Assembly (NCBI GenBank): GCA_000974665.1
Contig: BBSY01000001.1
Location: 277,808 to 341,807, forward strand
Length of the DNA stretch: 64,000 nucleotides
DNA from: an alpha proteobacterium U9-1i
GTDB taxonomy: Bacteria > Pseudomonadota > Alphaproteobacteria > Caulobacterales > Aquidulcibacteraceae
Reading direction: 5' to 3'
Below are positions 36,134 to 44,489 of the stretch, piece by piece (positions within the stretch are counted from its first letter, which is position 1; each line of letters opens with the position of its first letter). The notes under the pieces were generated by a model. That model saw only the letters and a list, made by a program, of their open reading frames with translations, did not search any database and was not told the origin of the DNA. A program made the translations under genes and the position numbers.

Positions 36134-36208
36134 ATGAACTCAATCGTTTATCTTGTCGGGGTCGTCGTGATCGTGCTGGCCATCCTGTCCTTCGTCGGCA
36201 TCCGCTGA
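36134..36208 (+). CDS. Tiny membrane protein (24 residues)
   Basis: 24-residue protein 'MNSIVYLVGVVVIVLAILSF' plus VGIR: one transmembrane helix and little else. The ATG at 36134 has GAGG 5 nt upstream. It lies 30 nt before a larger membrane-protein gene, and the pairing looks like a small co-expressed membrane protein. Function unknown. Support comes from the strong hydrophobicity, the good ribosome site and the clean start-stop frame. Confidence 0.6.
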   Translation: MNSIVYLVGVVVIVLAILSFVGIR

Positions 36209-36238
36209 CTCGCTACAAAGATTAGAATTGGCGCCATC

Positions 36239-36937
36239 ATGACAGATCTCAGCGCGTCGAGTGTACGCACCGCCACGCCCGTTGCTTCAGACCATTCCTA
36301 CGTGGATTGGGCGGCGATCATCGCCGGCGCGGTGCTGGCTACGGCAATATCGTTCGTCCTTTTCACATTCAGCGCCGCGCTCGGCTTAGGGATGTCATCT
36401 CCCTATGAGGGCGAAGGCGTCAGCGTCGCGGCATTCGCGATCGCCGCCGGCCTCTGGATCGTTTGGGTTCAAGTGTTGTCGTTTGCGGCGGGCGGCTATC
36501 TCACTGGCCGGATGCGCCGCCGCGCGTATGACAGCACCGAACACGAAGTCGATGTTCGCGATGGCATTCACGGCCTTTTGGTTTGGGCGACGGGCGCGCT
36601 CCTAGGCGCGGCATTAGCCGCAAGCGCCGCAGGCGGCGCAGCCGCCGCCTCCTCGGACACATCCGTCAACAGCATGGCCGCCGCGATTGCTGAATCGAGC
36701 GTCGAGGCCGTGGCCGGAGAAGACGCCACCGTGGGCGATGCAGTGGGCGAAGAACTCACGCAAGCAGAAGAGGTCCGCGCCGACGCCGTGCGCCGGTGGA
36801 CGATCATTGCCGCGTTCGTCGCCGCCGCGTCACTGCTGATCAGCGCCGTAGCTGCGTTCTTCACGGCGGGCCTGGGCGGCCGTCATCGCGATCAGGGACT
36901 GATCGTTCCCTTCTTTCAACGCCAGCAGTGGAAATAG
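36239..36937 (+). CDS. Membrane protein of unknown function
   Basis: 232-residue protein with four predicted membrane helices: about 24-50, 60-90 ('AAFAIAAGLWIVWVQVLSFA'), 112-138 and 183-212. A Ser/Ala/Glu-rich cytoplasmic or periplasmic loop lies near 140-175. The layout resembles alphaproteobacterial proteins sometimes labelled PhnA-like, but I see no enzymatic motif. Tiny membrane ORFs flank it on both sides (36134 and 36946) in the same direction, so the three may be one unit. Confidence 0.75.
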   Translation: MTDLSASSVRTATPVASDHSYVDWAAIIAGAVLATAISFVLFTFSAALGLGMSSPYEGEGVSVAAFAIAAGLWIVWVQVLSFAAGGYLTGRMRRRAYDSTEHEVDVRDGIHGLLVWATGALLGAALAASAAGGAAAASSDTSVNSMAAAIAESSVEAVAGEDATVGDAVGEELTQAEEVRADAVRRWTIIAAFVAAASLLISAVAAFFTAGLGGRHRDQGLIVPFFQRQQWK

Positions 36938-36945
36938 GTGAACCC

Positions 36946-37026
36946 GTGCGATCATTATTGCTCTTGCTGATTGGCGTGCCGCTCCCGATCATTCTCCTGC
37001 TCGCGTTCTGCACCCAACAATTCTGA
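36946..37026 (+). CDS. Tiny membrane protein (26 residues)
   Basis: 26-residue protein starting at GTG 36946 with AGGTGA upstream. It is almost entirely hydrophobic ('LLLLLIGVPLPIILLLAF') with a short CTQQF end. It lies 8 nt after the stop of the four-helix membrane protein, in the same direction, so it is probably co-translated. Small proteins of this form recur in alphaproteobacteria to my knowledge; the function is unknown. Confidence 0.6.
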   Translation: MRSLLLLLIGVPLPIILLLAFCTQQF

Positions 37027-37035
37027 ACTGCGCCG

Positions 37036-37398
37036 CTAACCCCACGCGTCGAACATCACAACCGCCAATGGAATCAAACCAACGGCGTCCACTGCGGCGA
37101 TGCTGCGCAGTGGACGCCGTGCAGGCGCCGCAGCCATTGCATACAAAACCAAAAAGCCAACCAGGCTGACGCCAACGACAATCGTGCCCAGCTCGCGCGC
37201 GTCAGCGTTGAGGGCAGAGAACACGCAGGCGACCAGAACCGCCAGGAACAATGCGCCGCGGTGAACGAGGATCACGCCAAGCGGCCCGCGCTCGTCCACG
37301 CCGCCATACAGCCGACGACGAAGCGTCGGCAGAAACGTCGCCGCCGCGGGTGGCGCATGAATGACCGCCAGCGCCAGCCAGGACGCCTCAACCCACAT
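37036..37398 (-). CDS. Small integral membrane protein of unknown function
   Basis: 120 residues with three to four hydrophobic helices, including 'GALFLAVLVACVFSALNA' and 'IVVGVSLVGFLVLYAMAAA'. No recognised motif. Its ATG touches the stop of the upstream methyltransferase gene (TGATG), so it is translationally coupled to it and may share its regulation. Confidence 0.65.
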   Translation of the reverse strand: MWVEASWLALAVIHAPPAAATFLPTLRRRLYGGVDERGPLGVILVHRGALFLAVLVACVFSALNADARELGTIVVGVSLVGFLVLYAMAAAPARRPLRSIAAVDAVGLIPLAVVMFDAWG

Positions 37399-38051
37399 CA
37401 GCTAGGACGTTCCGCAACGATGCTGACAGCGAGCAATCGCGCGCCATCTCGGACACAGCGTTCGTCGATCAAGCGCCAGCCCTGCGCCTTCATCAGCGCA
37501 CAAGCTTGCGCGACGCGCTCTAAACCACCGCTCGCGCCGGCGAACGTGGTCGGCCTCTCGGGGTTGCTCGCGCGCTGCGTGATGACCAGACGGCCATTCG
37601 GCGCGAGAACGCGCGCGATCTCGCGCAATGCCCGCGCCGGCTCCGGCCAAAATTGAAAGGTGTTCACCGCAAACGCGCGATCGAAGAACGCGTCGCGAAA
37701 CGGCAAATCGTCGGCGCTGGCGCGCATCGTCACCGCCCGGCCCTTCAGCACATGGCTATGCACGCTGTGGGCGGCATAGTGCGCCGCCGTCGCGGATTGA
37801 TCGATGCCGGCGACGAACCCGTTCTTTCCCGTACGCCGCAGCGCCTCGCGCAACGCTACGCCCGGGCCGCACCCGATTTCGATCACGCTATCGCCCGGAC
37901 GAATGTCGAGTGCATCCAAGGCGGCGCGGTTCTGCCCGCCATTCTTCAAGGCCATCGCCGCAAGCGCCGCGAACCCCATCAAACCCTGCGGATCGCCGAA
38001 CTGACACTCAGGCTTCCGGCAAGGTTCAGCGGCCCACATTGACGCGCGCAT
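37398..38051 (-). CDS. Class I SAM-dependent methyltransferase
   Basis: 217-residue Methyltransf_11-type protein. The SAM-binding motif is 'VIEIGCGPGVALREAL' near residue 57, with the acidic motif 'VAGIDQSATA' and 'ARVLAPNGRLVITQR' in the later strand. The N-terminus has Cys-rich 'AEPCRKPECQFGDP', similar to ubiquinone-type or lipid methyltransferases. The substrate is not deducible. The ATG at 38051 faces a divergent MarR gene with palindromes in between, indicating that MarR controls it. Confidence 0.85.
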   Translation of the reverse strand: MRASMWAAEPCRKPECQFGDPQGLMGFAALAAMALKNGGQNRAALDALDIRPGDSVIEIGCGPGVALREALRRTGKNGFVAGIDQSATAAHYAAHSVHSHVLKGRAVTMRASADDLPFRDAFFDRAFAVNTFQFWPEPARALREIARVLAPNGRLVITQRASNPERPTTFAGASGGLERVAQACALMKAQGWRLIDERCVRDGARLLAVSIVAERPS

Positions 38052-38071
38052 GTACTTATCCCCATAATGAC

Positions 38072-38105
38072 AATTGACCTGTCAATTATGACAAGTGGAT
38101 TGTCA
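38072..38105. promoter_or_regulatory. Two palindromic operators between a methyltransferase and a MarR gene
   Basis: First site AATTGAC-CT-GTCAATT (38072-38087), a perfect 7-2-7 inverted repeat. The second, TGACAA-GTGGA-TTGTCA (38089-38105, with two 6-nt arms), follows one base later. Both lie in the 55-nt divergent region, directly before the MarR GTG at 38107. They are good candidates for binding by the MarR product. Confidence 0.7.
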
Positions 38106-38106
38106 A

Positions 38107-38553
38107 GTGAAAAAGCCGCTACACCCGACCCCGGAAGCGATGCTGGAGTTCGCGGTCGCCACCATCGAAATGTACTTCCGCATCGAAGCGCTCACGCGCG
38201 CAATCGGCGGCTTCGCCCAGGCCGGCGGCGAATGGGGCGTACTGAAAACGCTCATCCGCCAAGGTCCGCATACTGTGCCGGACATCGCCCGCTCCCGCCC
38301 CGTGTCACGTCAGCACTGCCAGACGATCGTGAACCACCTCGCCGATAAAGGGTTTGTCGAATTCGTGGAGAATCCCAAGCACAAACGCTCCGTGCTCGTT
38401 CAGGCGACCAAGAAAGGCCGCAAGTACTTCGACGACATGACTGCGCTTTTCTTGCGCGCAGCCGCCGACTATGCGCCGCACTTCAACCCCACTGACATCG
38501 ATATCGCGACAAGCACTTTGCGGCGCGCCCGCGAGATCATGGTGGTGGAGTAA
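38107..38553 (+). CDS. MarR-family transcriptional regulator
   Basis: 148-residue winged-helix regulator: 'TLIRQGPHTVPDIARSRPVS' and 'CQTIVNHLADKGFVEFVENP' form the recognition helix and wing. Starts at GTG 38107 or 38095; the first is preferred because the second would lie inside the operator dyad. The gene is divergent from the methyltransferase/membrane protein pair, which it probably represses. Its 3' end overlaps the amidohydrolase gene by 17 nt in convergent orientation. The ligand is unknown. Confidence 0.88.
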   Translation: MKKPLHPTPEAMLEFAVATIEMYFRIEALTRAIGGFAQAGGEWGVLKTLIRQGPHTVPDIARSRPVSRQHCQTIVNHLADKGFVEFVENPKHKRSVLVQATKKGRKYFDDMTALFLRAAADYAPHFNPTDIDIATSTLRRAREIMVVE

Positions 38554-40210
38554 GCGCCGCAAGCCCCGCTTGAGCGACGCCATTCAACGGCTCGAACGCC
38601 AGCACGCTTTGATAAGCCGCGCGCGCGCCAACGACGTCCCCGCCCTCTGCGCGCATACGGCCAAGTTCATTCCACATACCGTGGGCGCGCGGCAGATGCC
38701 GTAGCGCACTGGTCAGCAGCGCCAACGCTTCCACTCGCTTGCCCTCTTGCTCCAAGGTGAGCGCGTCAAAGATTACGACGTTCATGTTGAGGAACATGAC
38801 GTCCACCGGCTGCGCATCAATGAAACGGGTGAGCGCAGCCATATCTCCGGCGGCCAGCAAGCGTTCATACTCATCCACCTGCGCGTGCGCGCGCGCGATC
38901 GCCGGCCGCAACGCCTCGCGCTCCCCCACGATCTCCGCCCGCGTCCGGTAGACGCCGGCGATCATGACGCCACGCACGTCCTCCAACGCATCAAGCGATT
39001 CCAAGGGATTCGCGCTCAACATGATAAGATCGGCCCGCGCGCCAACTTCGACAACACCGATACGTTCGTTGCGATGCATGCGTTCGGTTACAAACCGGCC
39101 GGCATTTGATGTTGCCGTGCGCAGGATCTCATAATGGCTTAAGCCCGCTTCGCGCAGCAGATCGAGGTCTTGGAGCAAGCAGCGGCCCGGAAAGCACATG
39201 ATTGGCGCATCCGTGCCGGCCAGCAGCGGCACGCCGCGTGCATGCAGCGCCGCCGTGAACGCTTTCAATGTCGTCATGCCTTGCACGGTGTTGGCGCGAA
39301 ATTGATCGCGATTTGGGCGGCTCGCGTAACGATTGTTCTGCGGTTGAACCTCCTGATAAGTCGGCGGCGACAGAAACGCCGCTTCCGGATCTGCCAGTTC
39401 CTGGTCGAGCGTTGTCACGTGCCGGTACATGCCTGCATAAGCGGAGATGTTCGGCGTCACGAACACGCCGTGGCGCGCCGCGGCGTCGGCCATCGCGGCA
39501 ATCCCCTCCGGCGTGGGTGGGCGACCCATGTATCGGAAGAACTCCTCGCCGTGCGCGACCATATCGAGGCAGGCCAGCGCTTCATCGGCCGAGAGCGCAC
39601 GTGGAATGTGCCCCACCACCGCAATATTGCGCGCGTGCGCCTCGCGGTAGATGGCGCAGAGGCGCGGCTGGTCGAGAAACGTATAGACTTTGACAAAGGC
39701 CGCGCCGCGCGCCAGCTGTTGATCGATCAACGCGCCTGCATCTTCAGGCCGCGCCAACGACAGAAAACGCCGATTGATCGGCGGCGTTGAGTCGAATGTC
39801 GTGCCCGAGGACAGTACGTTGGGCGCGAATAATCCAGGCGCCGGGCGAGCGTCATTGATCCCCTCGCCGCCCAGAGTGAACAAGCTCGTCACGCCGTAGA
39901 GCGCATAGGAGATCAGCTCCGATTGCGCCGTCGGATGTGCATGCGCATCCACCAGACCAGGCATCACGTAGCGCCCTGCCCCGTCGATCACCCGCGCACC
40001 GGCTGGCGAGGGCGTGGTCGCCGTCGGCCCAATCGCGGCGATCAGCCCATCGCGGACGATGATGCTCTGGTGCTCCAGCACCGTCTCCGACGTCATCGTT
40101 AGAACCGAGACATCGCGGAACACTGTGGCCGCCTCGTCTGTCGCGCCCGTCGCACACCCACTCAGCACCAATGCGCACGCCGCCGCGGCGCCCGTGTTCC
40201 AAAAGCCCAT
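38537..40210 (-). CDS. Amidohydrolase-family lipoprotein with C-terminal tetratricopeptide-like region
   Basis: 557 residues. Signal peptide with lipobox 'LVLSGCATG' (Cys about 19). The amidohydrolase TIM barrel has the metal motif 'GLVDAHAHPT' near residue 86, 'VGHIPRA' with the next His, and 'LLAGTDAPI' with the late Asp. The closing beta strands 'GVVEVGARADLIMLSANPL' are typical of imidazolonepropionase-like enzymes. The last 100 residues ('RVEALALLTSALRHLPRAHG', 'GARAAYQSVLAFEPLNG') look like two tetratricopeptide repeats, an unusual addition. It probably faces the periplasm; substrate unknown. Confidence 0.85.
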   Translation of the reverse strand: MGFWNTGAAAACALVLSGCATGATDEAATVFRDVSVLTMTSETVLEHQSIIVRDGLIAAIGPTATTPSPAGARVIDGAGRYVMPGLVDAHAHPTAQSELISYALYGVTSLFTLGGEGINDARPAPGLFAPNVLSSGTTFDSTPPINRRFLSLARPEDAGALIDQQLARGAAFVKVYTFLDQPRLCAIYREAHARNIAVVGHIPRALSADEALACLDMVAHGEEFFRYMGRPPTPEGIAAMADAAARHGVFVTPNISAYAGMYRHVTTLDQELADPEAAFLSPPTYQEVQPQNNRYASRPNRDQFRANTVQGMTTLKAFTAALHARGVPLLAGTDAPIMCFPGRCLLQDLDLLREAGLSHYEILRTATSNAGRFVTERMHRNERIGVVEVGARADLIMLSANPLESLDALEDVRGVMIAGVYRTRAEIVGEREALRPAIARAHAQVDEYERLLAAGDMAALTRFIDAQPVDVMFLNMNVVIFDALTLEQEGKRVEALALLTSALRHLPRAHGMWNELGRMRAEGGDVVGARAAYQSVLAFEPLNGVAQAGLAALTPPP

Positions 40211-40306
40211 GCCGATCCCCTCACGGAACGCTTGCGCGCCCGCTCTCTAGGGATGCGCCTCGCGCCGAGCCCAGATGCGCTTTTGCGACGAACGGCGCCC
40301 GCGCAC

Positions 40307-40828
40307 TCAGCCCGCGCGGCGGGTCATCGCCAGATTGTCACTGCCGGGGAAGTTCGGCCCCCAGGCGCCGCTGGCGTTTTGGCGCATCAGGCTGGTGACG
40401 GCGCTGGCGGGGCCCGTGCTGCGGAACGTCTGCCGGAAGTGGCTCCGCGCCCCGTTCGCTCCGGTCAACGTTACGTCGCGCACGACGGACCCGTCGGCCT
40501 CGACGTGCAGCGTGCCCTGCTCTTGCGCAAGAGAGCCCGGTTCGAGCGCGACCAGGAAATCGAGATTACGATTGGCCGCATTGTAGACCATGATGCCTTC
40601 GAAATGCAGATGGTCTGCTCCGTCGCGCCCGCGCGTTGTCGTCGAATAGCGAATGTAAGCCTGCTCCGGGCCCCAACTAAAGCTCTGGCGAATGCCATCG
40701 CCGGTATCCCAATCGCCGATCAGAAACTCATACGGCGCATACGGGTTAGCCGTTTGCGCCTGAGCGCTCGCGCCCGCCAAAACGGCAGCGCACGCAATTG
40801 AAGCAACGATCGTTCTGAACATGCGCAT
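40307..40828 (-). CDS. Secreted DUF1579-like beta-barrel protein
   Basis: 173 residues with a signal peptide ending near 'ASAQAQTANP'. The mature part starts 'YEFLIGDWDTGDGIRQSF', the F-x-x-G-x-W opening of DUF1579 and lipocalin-like small beta-barrels. No catalytic residues are recognised. The ATG at 40828 has GGGAGG upstream, so starts further 5' are rejected. No operon partner is apparent; the amidohydrolase gene lies 96 nt downstream on the same strand. Confidence 0.65.
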   Translation of the reverse strand: MRMFRTIVASIACAAVLAGASAQAQTANPYAPYEFLIGDWDTGDGIRQSFSWGPEQAYIRYSTTTRGRDGADHLHFEGIMVYNAANRNLDFLVALEPGSLAQEQGTLHVEADGSVVRDVTLTGANGARSHFRQTFRSTGPASAVTSLMRQNASGAWGPNFPGSDNLAMTRRAG

Positions 40829-40943
40829 GCCGGCCTCCCAGCGGCGCGCTTCGCCGCGCTTAGAGGCAGCGCCTCCAACATTGCATCCGCATGTCAGCAA
40901 TGTTGCAGACCTGACGCGAAGCCGCGACGGGCGGCGCTCGTCG

Positions 40944-41999
40944 CTAAGCGCCGCGCCGTTGCGCAGGGCTGACGCCGGTCCATCGCTTGAATGCACGCGA
41001 AAACGCACTCGGATCGGAAAAGCCCACCAGATACGCGGTCTGGTTCACCGAGACCTTCTTGCCGTCGAGATAATGAAGCGACATGCGCCGTCTGAGATCG
41101 TCCAGAACGTCCTCGTAGGCCACGCCTTCGGCCTTAAGCTTACGGTAGAGCGTCGGCCGACTGACGCCCATTTTCCCCGCGACGTCGTCCATACTGACGT
41201 CGCCGGTGTGTAGGATCGGGATGAGCAAGCTCTCGACCGCCCCGCGCGTCGTCTTGGCTTGCTCCAAACTGTCCAGCAAGGCCTGCGCGCGTTCGCTGAA
41301 AATCCCGAACACGTATCGATTGCCCTGGTTGGTGGGCTCACGCACGAAATTTGGATCGATCAGCAATGCGTTGCGATCGCTTTCGAACGTCATGGGCATC
41401 TTGAAGAATTGGTCATAGGCAACGCGGTGCGCCGGCGCGGCGTGCGTCATGTGCACCGCTTTGACATAATGCGGGCGGTCGGGAAACGCGTTCGCGTAAT
41501 TGCACACGAACCGCGCCCAGGTGGATTCCGTCAGCTCCGGAAAATCGTTCGGGTTACGCCGGTGGTCCTCAAGCCAGACCCCGCCGTCACGCGGGGCGAT
41601 GGAAAAGCGCGGCCCGCTCTCGTGGCCATCCACCTCGACGACCAGCCGCGCATAGCGGTTCATTTGTGCGAACGCCTCCCCCATGGTCGCGGAGGCGCGG
41701 GTGATGAGGCCAACGACGGAGCCTTCGAGAAACCAGTTGCGCGCGCCGAAATGCAACGCCAGCGCCGGTTCGCCGCACTTCTCCTTCGCCGCGCGCATCA
41801 GCCGTTTGAAGCTTTCGAAAGGCACACGATTGTCGGGATCTGCAAGGTCAACATCGTCGATGCCCGCGCACGCGAGCAAGTCCGCGCGGCGCGCGCCTTT
41901 GACGAGCGCGAGATCGAGCAAATCGCTTGCATAGCCTGCGGATACCGTCGCCTCGCTCACCGTGACTCCAAGGATCATGCGTTTGACGCGTACGGTCAT
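40944..41999 (-). CDS. AraC-family regulator with arabinose-binding-like domain
   Basis: 351-residue regulator. An N-terminal ligand domain (about 15-235) of the PF12625 type found in OruR/GbdR-like regulators is followed by an AraC helix-turn-helix pair: 'VSMDDVAGKMGVSRPTLYRK' and 'YLVGFSDPSAFSRAFKRWTG'. ATGs at 41999 and 41978 are both possible starts. It is divergent from a DUF2306 membrane gene; a dyad CGATA-AGATTC-TATCG at 42011-42026 between them is a candidate site. The effector is unknown. Confidence 0.87.
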   Translation of the reverse strand: MTVRVKRMILGVTVSEATVSAGYASDLLDLALVKGARRADLLACAGIDDVDLADPDNRVPFESFKRLMRAAKEKCGEPALALHFGARNWFLEGSVVGLITRASATMGEAFAQMNRYARLVVEVDGHESGPRFSIAPRDGGVWLEDHRRNPNDFPELTESTWARFVCNYANAFPDRPHYVKAVHMTHAAPAHRVAYDQFFKMPMTFESDRNALLIDPNFVREPTNQGNRYVFGIFSERAQALLDSLEQAKTTRGAVESLLIPILHTGDVSMDDVAGKMGVSRPTLYRKLKAEGVAYEDVLDDLRRRMSLHYLDGKKVSVNQTAYLVGFSDPSAFSRAFKRWTGVSPAQRRGA

Positions 42000-42066
42000 G
42001 CACCGTTTTTCGATAAGATTCTATCGTCCTTCGATGCGGCCACGCCGCTTGCACGAAGGAAATTCG

Positions 42067-42885
42067 ATGGCCGCGATCGCATCGTCCACAACATCCGCCC
42101 CCCGCGCATTTGCTGACACAGCGCTCGCGCGGATGGCCGGGCTCTGGTTTGTCGTCGCGTTGATCGGTCAGTGGACGTTCGCCTACTACATTGCCGCGTC
42201 GTTCGGAGGCCAAGCGATCCGCGGCGATTGGGACGCGTGGACGGCGCGGCTTATCAACGGGTTCATCGAAGGCGATTTGGCCGGCAATGTCGCTGTCATC
42301 GTCCATATCGTGCTGGCGGCCGTCATCACCTTCCTCGGGCCGTTGCAATTCATTCCGCAAATCCGCGCCGGCGCGCCGTCCTTCCACCGCTGGAACGGCC
42401 GTATCTATGTCACCACCGCCTTCGTCATAAGTATCGGCGCGCTCTACATGACGTTCTCACGCGGCACGCTCGGGGCCTTTGACGCCAACGCCGTGAAACT
42501 CAACGGCGTGCTGATTATCCTATGCGCGGCGATGACCTTGCGTTACGCGCTGGCGCGAAAATTCGATGCGCACCATCGTTGGGCGCTGCGCACGTTTCTG
42601 GTGGTGAGCGGCGTTTGGTTTCTGCGCGTCGGCTATGGCCTGTTGGTAATGATCTTCCAAGGCCCGATCCCCGGCGCTCAAGAAACGCTCGACGGGCCGA
42701 CCGACATCGTCCTTGGGTTCGGCTCCTACCTGATTCCGCTCGTGGTCCTGGAAATGTACTTCCTCGCGAAACGCGGCGGCCAGGCCGCGAAACTCGCCGC
42801 GAGCGTCGGCCTCCTCCTAGCGACGAGTGCAACCGCCGTCGGTATTGCCGGTGCGGCGATGATCTTCTGGCTGCCGCGGCTCTGA
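42067..42885 (+). CDS. DUF2306 membrane protein
   Basis: 272-residue integral membrane protein with about seven helices, including 'VAVIVHIVLAAVITFLGPL' and 'LIILCAAMTLRYAL'. 'SFHRWNGRIYV' and 'DAHHRWALRTFLVVSG' are conserved His-containing loops of the DUF2306 family, which may bind a cofactor or metal. The ATG at 42067 has GAAGGAAA upstream. Divergent from the AraC gene, its likely regulator. A hairpin terminator follows the stop. Confidence 0.8.
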   Translation: MAAIASSTTSAPRAFADTALARMAGLWFVVALIGQWTFAYYIAASFGGQAIRGDWDAWTARLINGFIEGDLAGNVAVIVHIVLAAVITFLGPLQFIPQIRAGAPSFHRWNGRIYVTTAFVISIGALYMTFSRGTLGAFDANAVKLNGVLIILCAAMTLRYALARKFDAHHRWALRTFLVVSGVWFLRVGYGLLVMIFQGPIPGAQETLDGPTDIVLGFGSYLIPLVVLEMYFLAKRGGQAAKLAASVGLLLATSATAVGIAGAAMIFWLPRL

Positions 42886-42891
42886 ACGAAA

Positions 42892-42920
42892 ACGGCCGGC
42901 GCTTGCACAGCACCGGCCGT
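42892..42920. terminator. Intrinsic terminator-like hairpin between convergent genes
   Basis: 12-bp stem ACGGCCGGCGCT / AGCACCGGCCGT with a 5-nt loop (one G-T pair), placed 6 nt past the DUF2306 stop and before the HU stop, which faces it. The tail on the plus strand (CTCCGACAACC) lacks a T-run, but on the minus strand it is followed by TTTTCGTT, so it fits best as the HU terminator. Confidence 0.7.
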
Positions 42921-42975
42921 CTCCGACAACCTCGAAAGGTATGTTCCGTTCAGCGTCGTGAACGGGCGCTGCGTG

Positions 42976-43380
42976 TTAGCGGCCGCCCATCACTTGCGCC
43001 TTCATCACCGCCGATTGGCGGAAGGCGAGCTTCTTCGACGCTTTGATCTTCACCGGCTCACCGGTTTGCGGGTTGCGGCCCATGCGCGCCTTGCGGGCGC
43101 GGATCATGATCATGCCGATATCGCCGATCTTCACCTTCGAACCCTTCATGACGTAAGCCTTCACCACATCGGTGTAGCCTTCGACCATGGTCTTGGCTTC
43201 GGACTTCTTGACGCCGAGGTGATCGGCGATCGACTGCAACAGCGCGCTCGCCGTTACCGTCTTGCCAGCCACCGCTGTAACCTTCACCGCTTTCGCGGGG
43301 GCGGCGGCCTTCTTCGGCGGCGCTTTCTTGGTCGTTGCCTTCGACTTCTTTGCTGCCTTTTTCGCTACTTTACGGGCCAT
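42976..43380 (-). CDS. HU-family DNA-binding protein with lysine/alanine-rich N-terminal tail
   Basis: 134-residue nucleoid protein. The C-terminal 90 residues are an HU/IHF fold, with the DNA-binding arm around 'GRNPQTGEPVKIKASKKLAF'. The first 38 residues are a basic tail of repeated Lys/Ala/Pro ('KKAAKKSKATTKKAPPKKAA'). Such tails are better known at the C-terminus (HupB and other histone-like proteins); here it precedes the HU fold. It would bind DNA nonspecifically and compact the nucleoid. No operon partner. Confidence 0.9.
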   Translation of the reverse strand: MARKVAKKAAKKSKATTKKAPPKKAAAPAKAVKVTAVAGKTVTASALLQSIADHLGVKKSEAKTMVEGYTDVVKAYVMKGSKVKIGDIGMIMIRARKARMGRNPQTGEPVKIKASKKLAFRQSAVMKAQVMGGR

Positions 43381-43709
43381 GTGCGTGTTCCCTTTTCAAA
43401 GGTTGTCGTGTGTTTAACTCAACGTTCCGCCGGAAATTCTTCGCCTCTGATGGGCTCGTTCTCTCCGTCGGCACACGAGGAATGCCAGTCATTTCTTGAA
43501 AGAGCGTTGACCGCGACGATGCCGACAACGCCAAAAAGCCGCATTTTTCGCGGGTTTTCGCGTCTCGACGCGGATTCCCATACATCAAGCGATGAGAGTC
43601 GCAATGCGGAAACAGCGTTTTCTTGGCGGTTTTGCGCAGAAAAAAGCGCCACACCCGGGAGAGTGTGACGCCAAAACCCCTCAAAACGTGGTTTTTTGGT
43701 GATTCGAGG
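43381..43709. other. 329-nt gap between HU and the SDR gene
   Basis: No reading frame here has gene-like features. The stretch holds the HU promoter region near 43381-43450 and, at 43646-43671, the terminator of the SDR gene. GANTC sites lie near 43571 and 43700. Base composition is less GC-rich than the genes, as expected for regulatory DNA. Nothing else is recognised. Confidence 0.6.
43646..43671 (-). terminator. Intrinsic terminator of the SDR gene
   Basis: On the minus strand GCGTCACAC / GTGTGGCGC (one wobble) with an 8-nt loop, directly followed by TTTTTT. It lies about 40 nt after the SDR stop. Confidence 0.8.
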
Positions 43710-44489
43710 CTATTTGAGCCCCATGCGGATGCCGCCATCCAGGCGCACATCCTCGCCGTTGAAATACGGATTGCGAATCATTTCGACCGCGAGCGCCGCG
43801 TACTCCTCGGGTTTGCCGAGGCGCTTGGGGAACGGCACGCTCGCCGCCAACGCTTCCTTCACTTTCTCCGGCGCGCCCAACATCAAGGGCGTTTCGAAGA
43901 TGCCCGGCAGGATCGTGTTGATGCGGATGCCCTCGCCCGAGAGATCGCGCGCGATCGGCAATGTCATACCGACCACCCCGCCTTTCGAGGCCGAATAAGC
44001 GGCCTGGCCCATCTGCCCGTCTTCGGCGGCCACCGAAGCCGTGTTGACCATCGCGCCGCGCTCACCGTCCAGCGGCTCAAGCGTCAGCATGCCGGCCGCC
44101 GATTTTGCAATGCAGCGGAAGGTGCCGATCAAATTGATCTGGATCACCATGTTGAACAGTTCGGTCGGGAAATGCTTGATCTCGCCGGTCTCACGCGAGC
44201 GGCTAGCGGTCTTGATAGCGTTGCCGACGCCGGCGCAGTTCACGAGAATGCGCTCCTGCCCGTTTGCGGCGCGTGCCGCCGCAAAGCCTGCGTCCACGCT
44301 CTCGTCGCTGGTCACGTCCACCTTGCAATACGTGGCGCCCAGTTCGGCGGCCATCCCTTTGCCACGCTCTTCGTCGCGATCGAACAGCGCCACCTTCACG
44401 CCGTGCGCGCGGAGCGCCTTGGCGGTGGCGGCGCCCAGACCGGACGCACCGCCCGTGATCACCGCGGCAACATCAGACGATAGACGCAT
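43710..44489 (-). CDS. Short-chain dehydrogenase/reductase (HSD17B10-like)
   Basis: 259-residue SDR. The cofactor motif is 'ITGGASGLGAATA', with 'NCAGVGNA' and the catalytic 'YSASKGG' (Tyr, Lys). 'ALFDRDEERG' with an Asp after the second strand favours NAD(H). The long insertion and 'NTASVAAEDGQMGQAAYSAS' resemble 3-hydroxyacyl-CoA dehydrogenase type II, so fatty-acyl or branched-chain metabolism is likely. The ATG at 44489 follows GGAGG; the ATG at 44504 is less well placed. A hairpin CGCGGGC/GCCCGCG lies upstream at 44521-44538. Confidence 0.88.
   Translation of the reverse strand: MRLSSDVAAVITGGASGLGAATAKALRAHGVKVALFDRDEERGKGMAAELGATYCKVDVTSDESVDAGFAAARAANGQERILVNCAGVGNAIKTASRSRETGEIKHFPTELFNMVIQINLIGTFRCIAKSAAGMLTLEPLDGERGAMVNTASVAAEDGQMGQAAYSASKGGVVGMTLPIARDLSGEGIRINTILPGIFETPLMLGAPEKVKEALAASVPFPKRLGKPEEYAALAVEMIRNPYFNGEDVRLDGGIRMGLK

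Noticed and set aside
38095..38106. GTG 38095 as the MarR start
   Set aside because: It lies inside the palindromic operator; 38107 is better placed.
41962..42066. In-frame extension upstream of the DUF2306 gene
   Set aside because: It adds 35 residues with no family match, and the ATG at 42067 has a good ribosome site.
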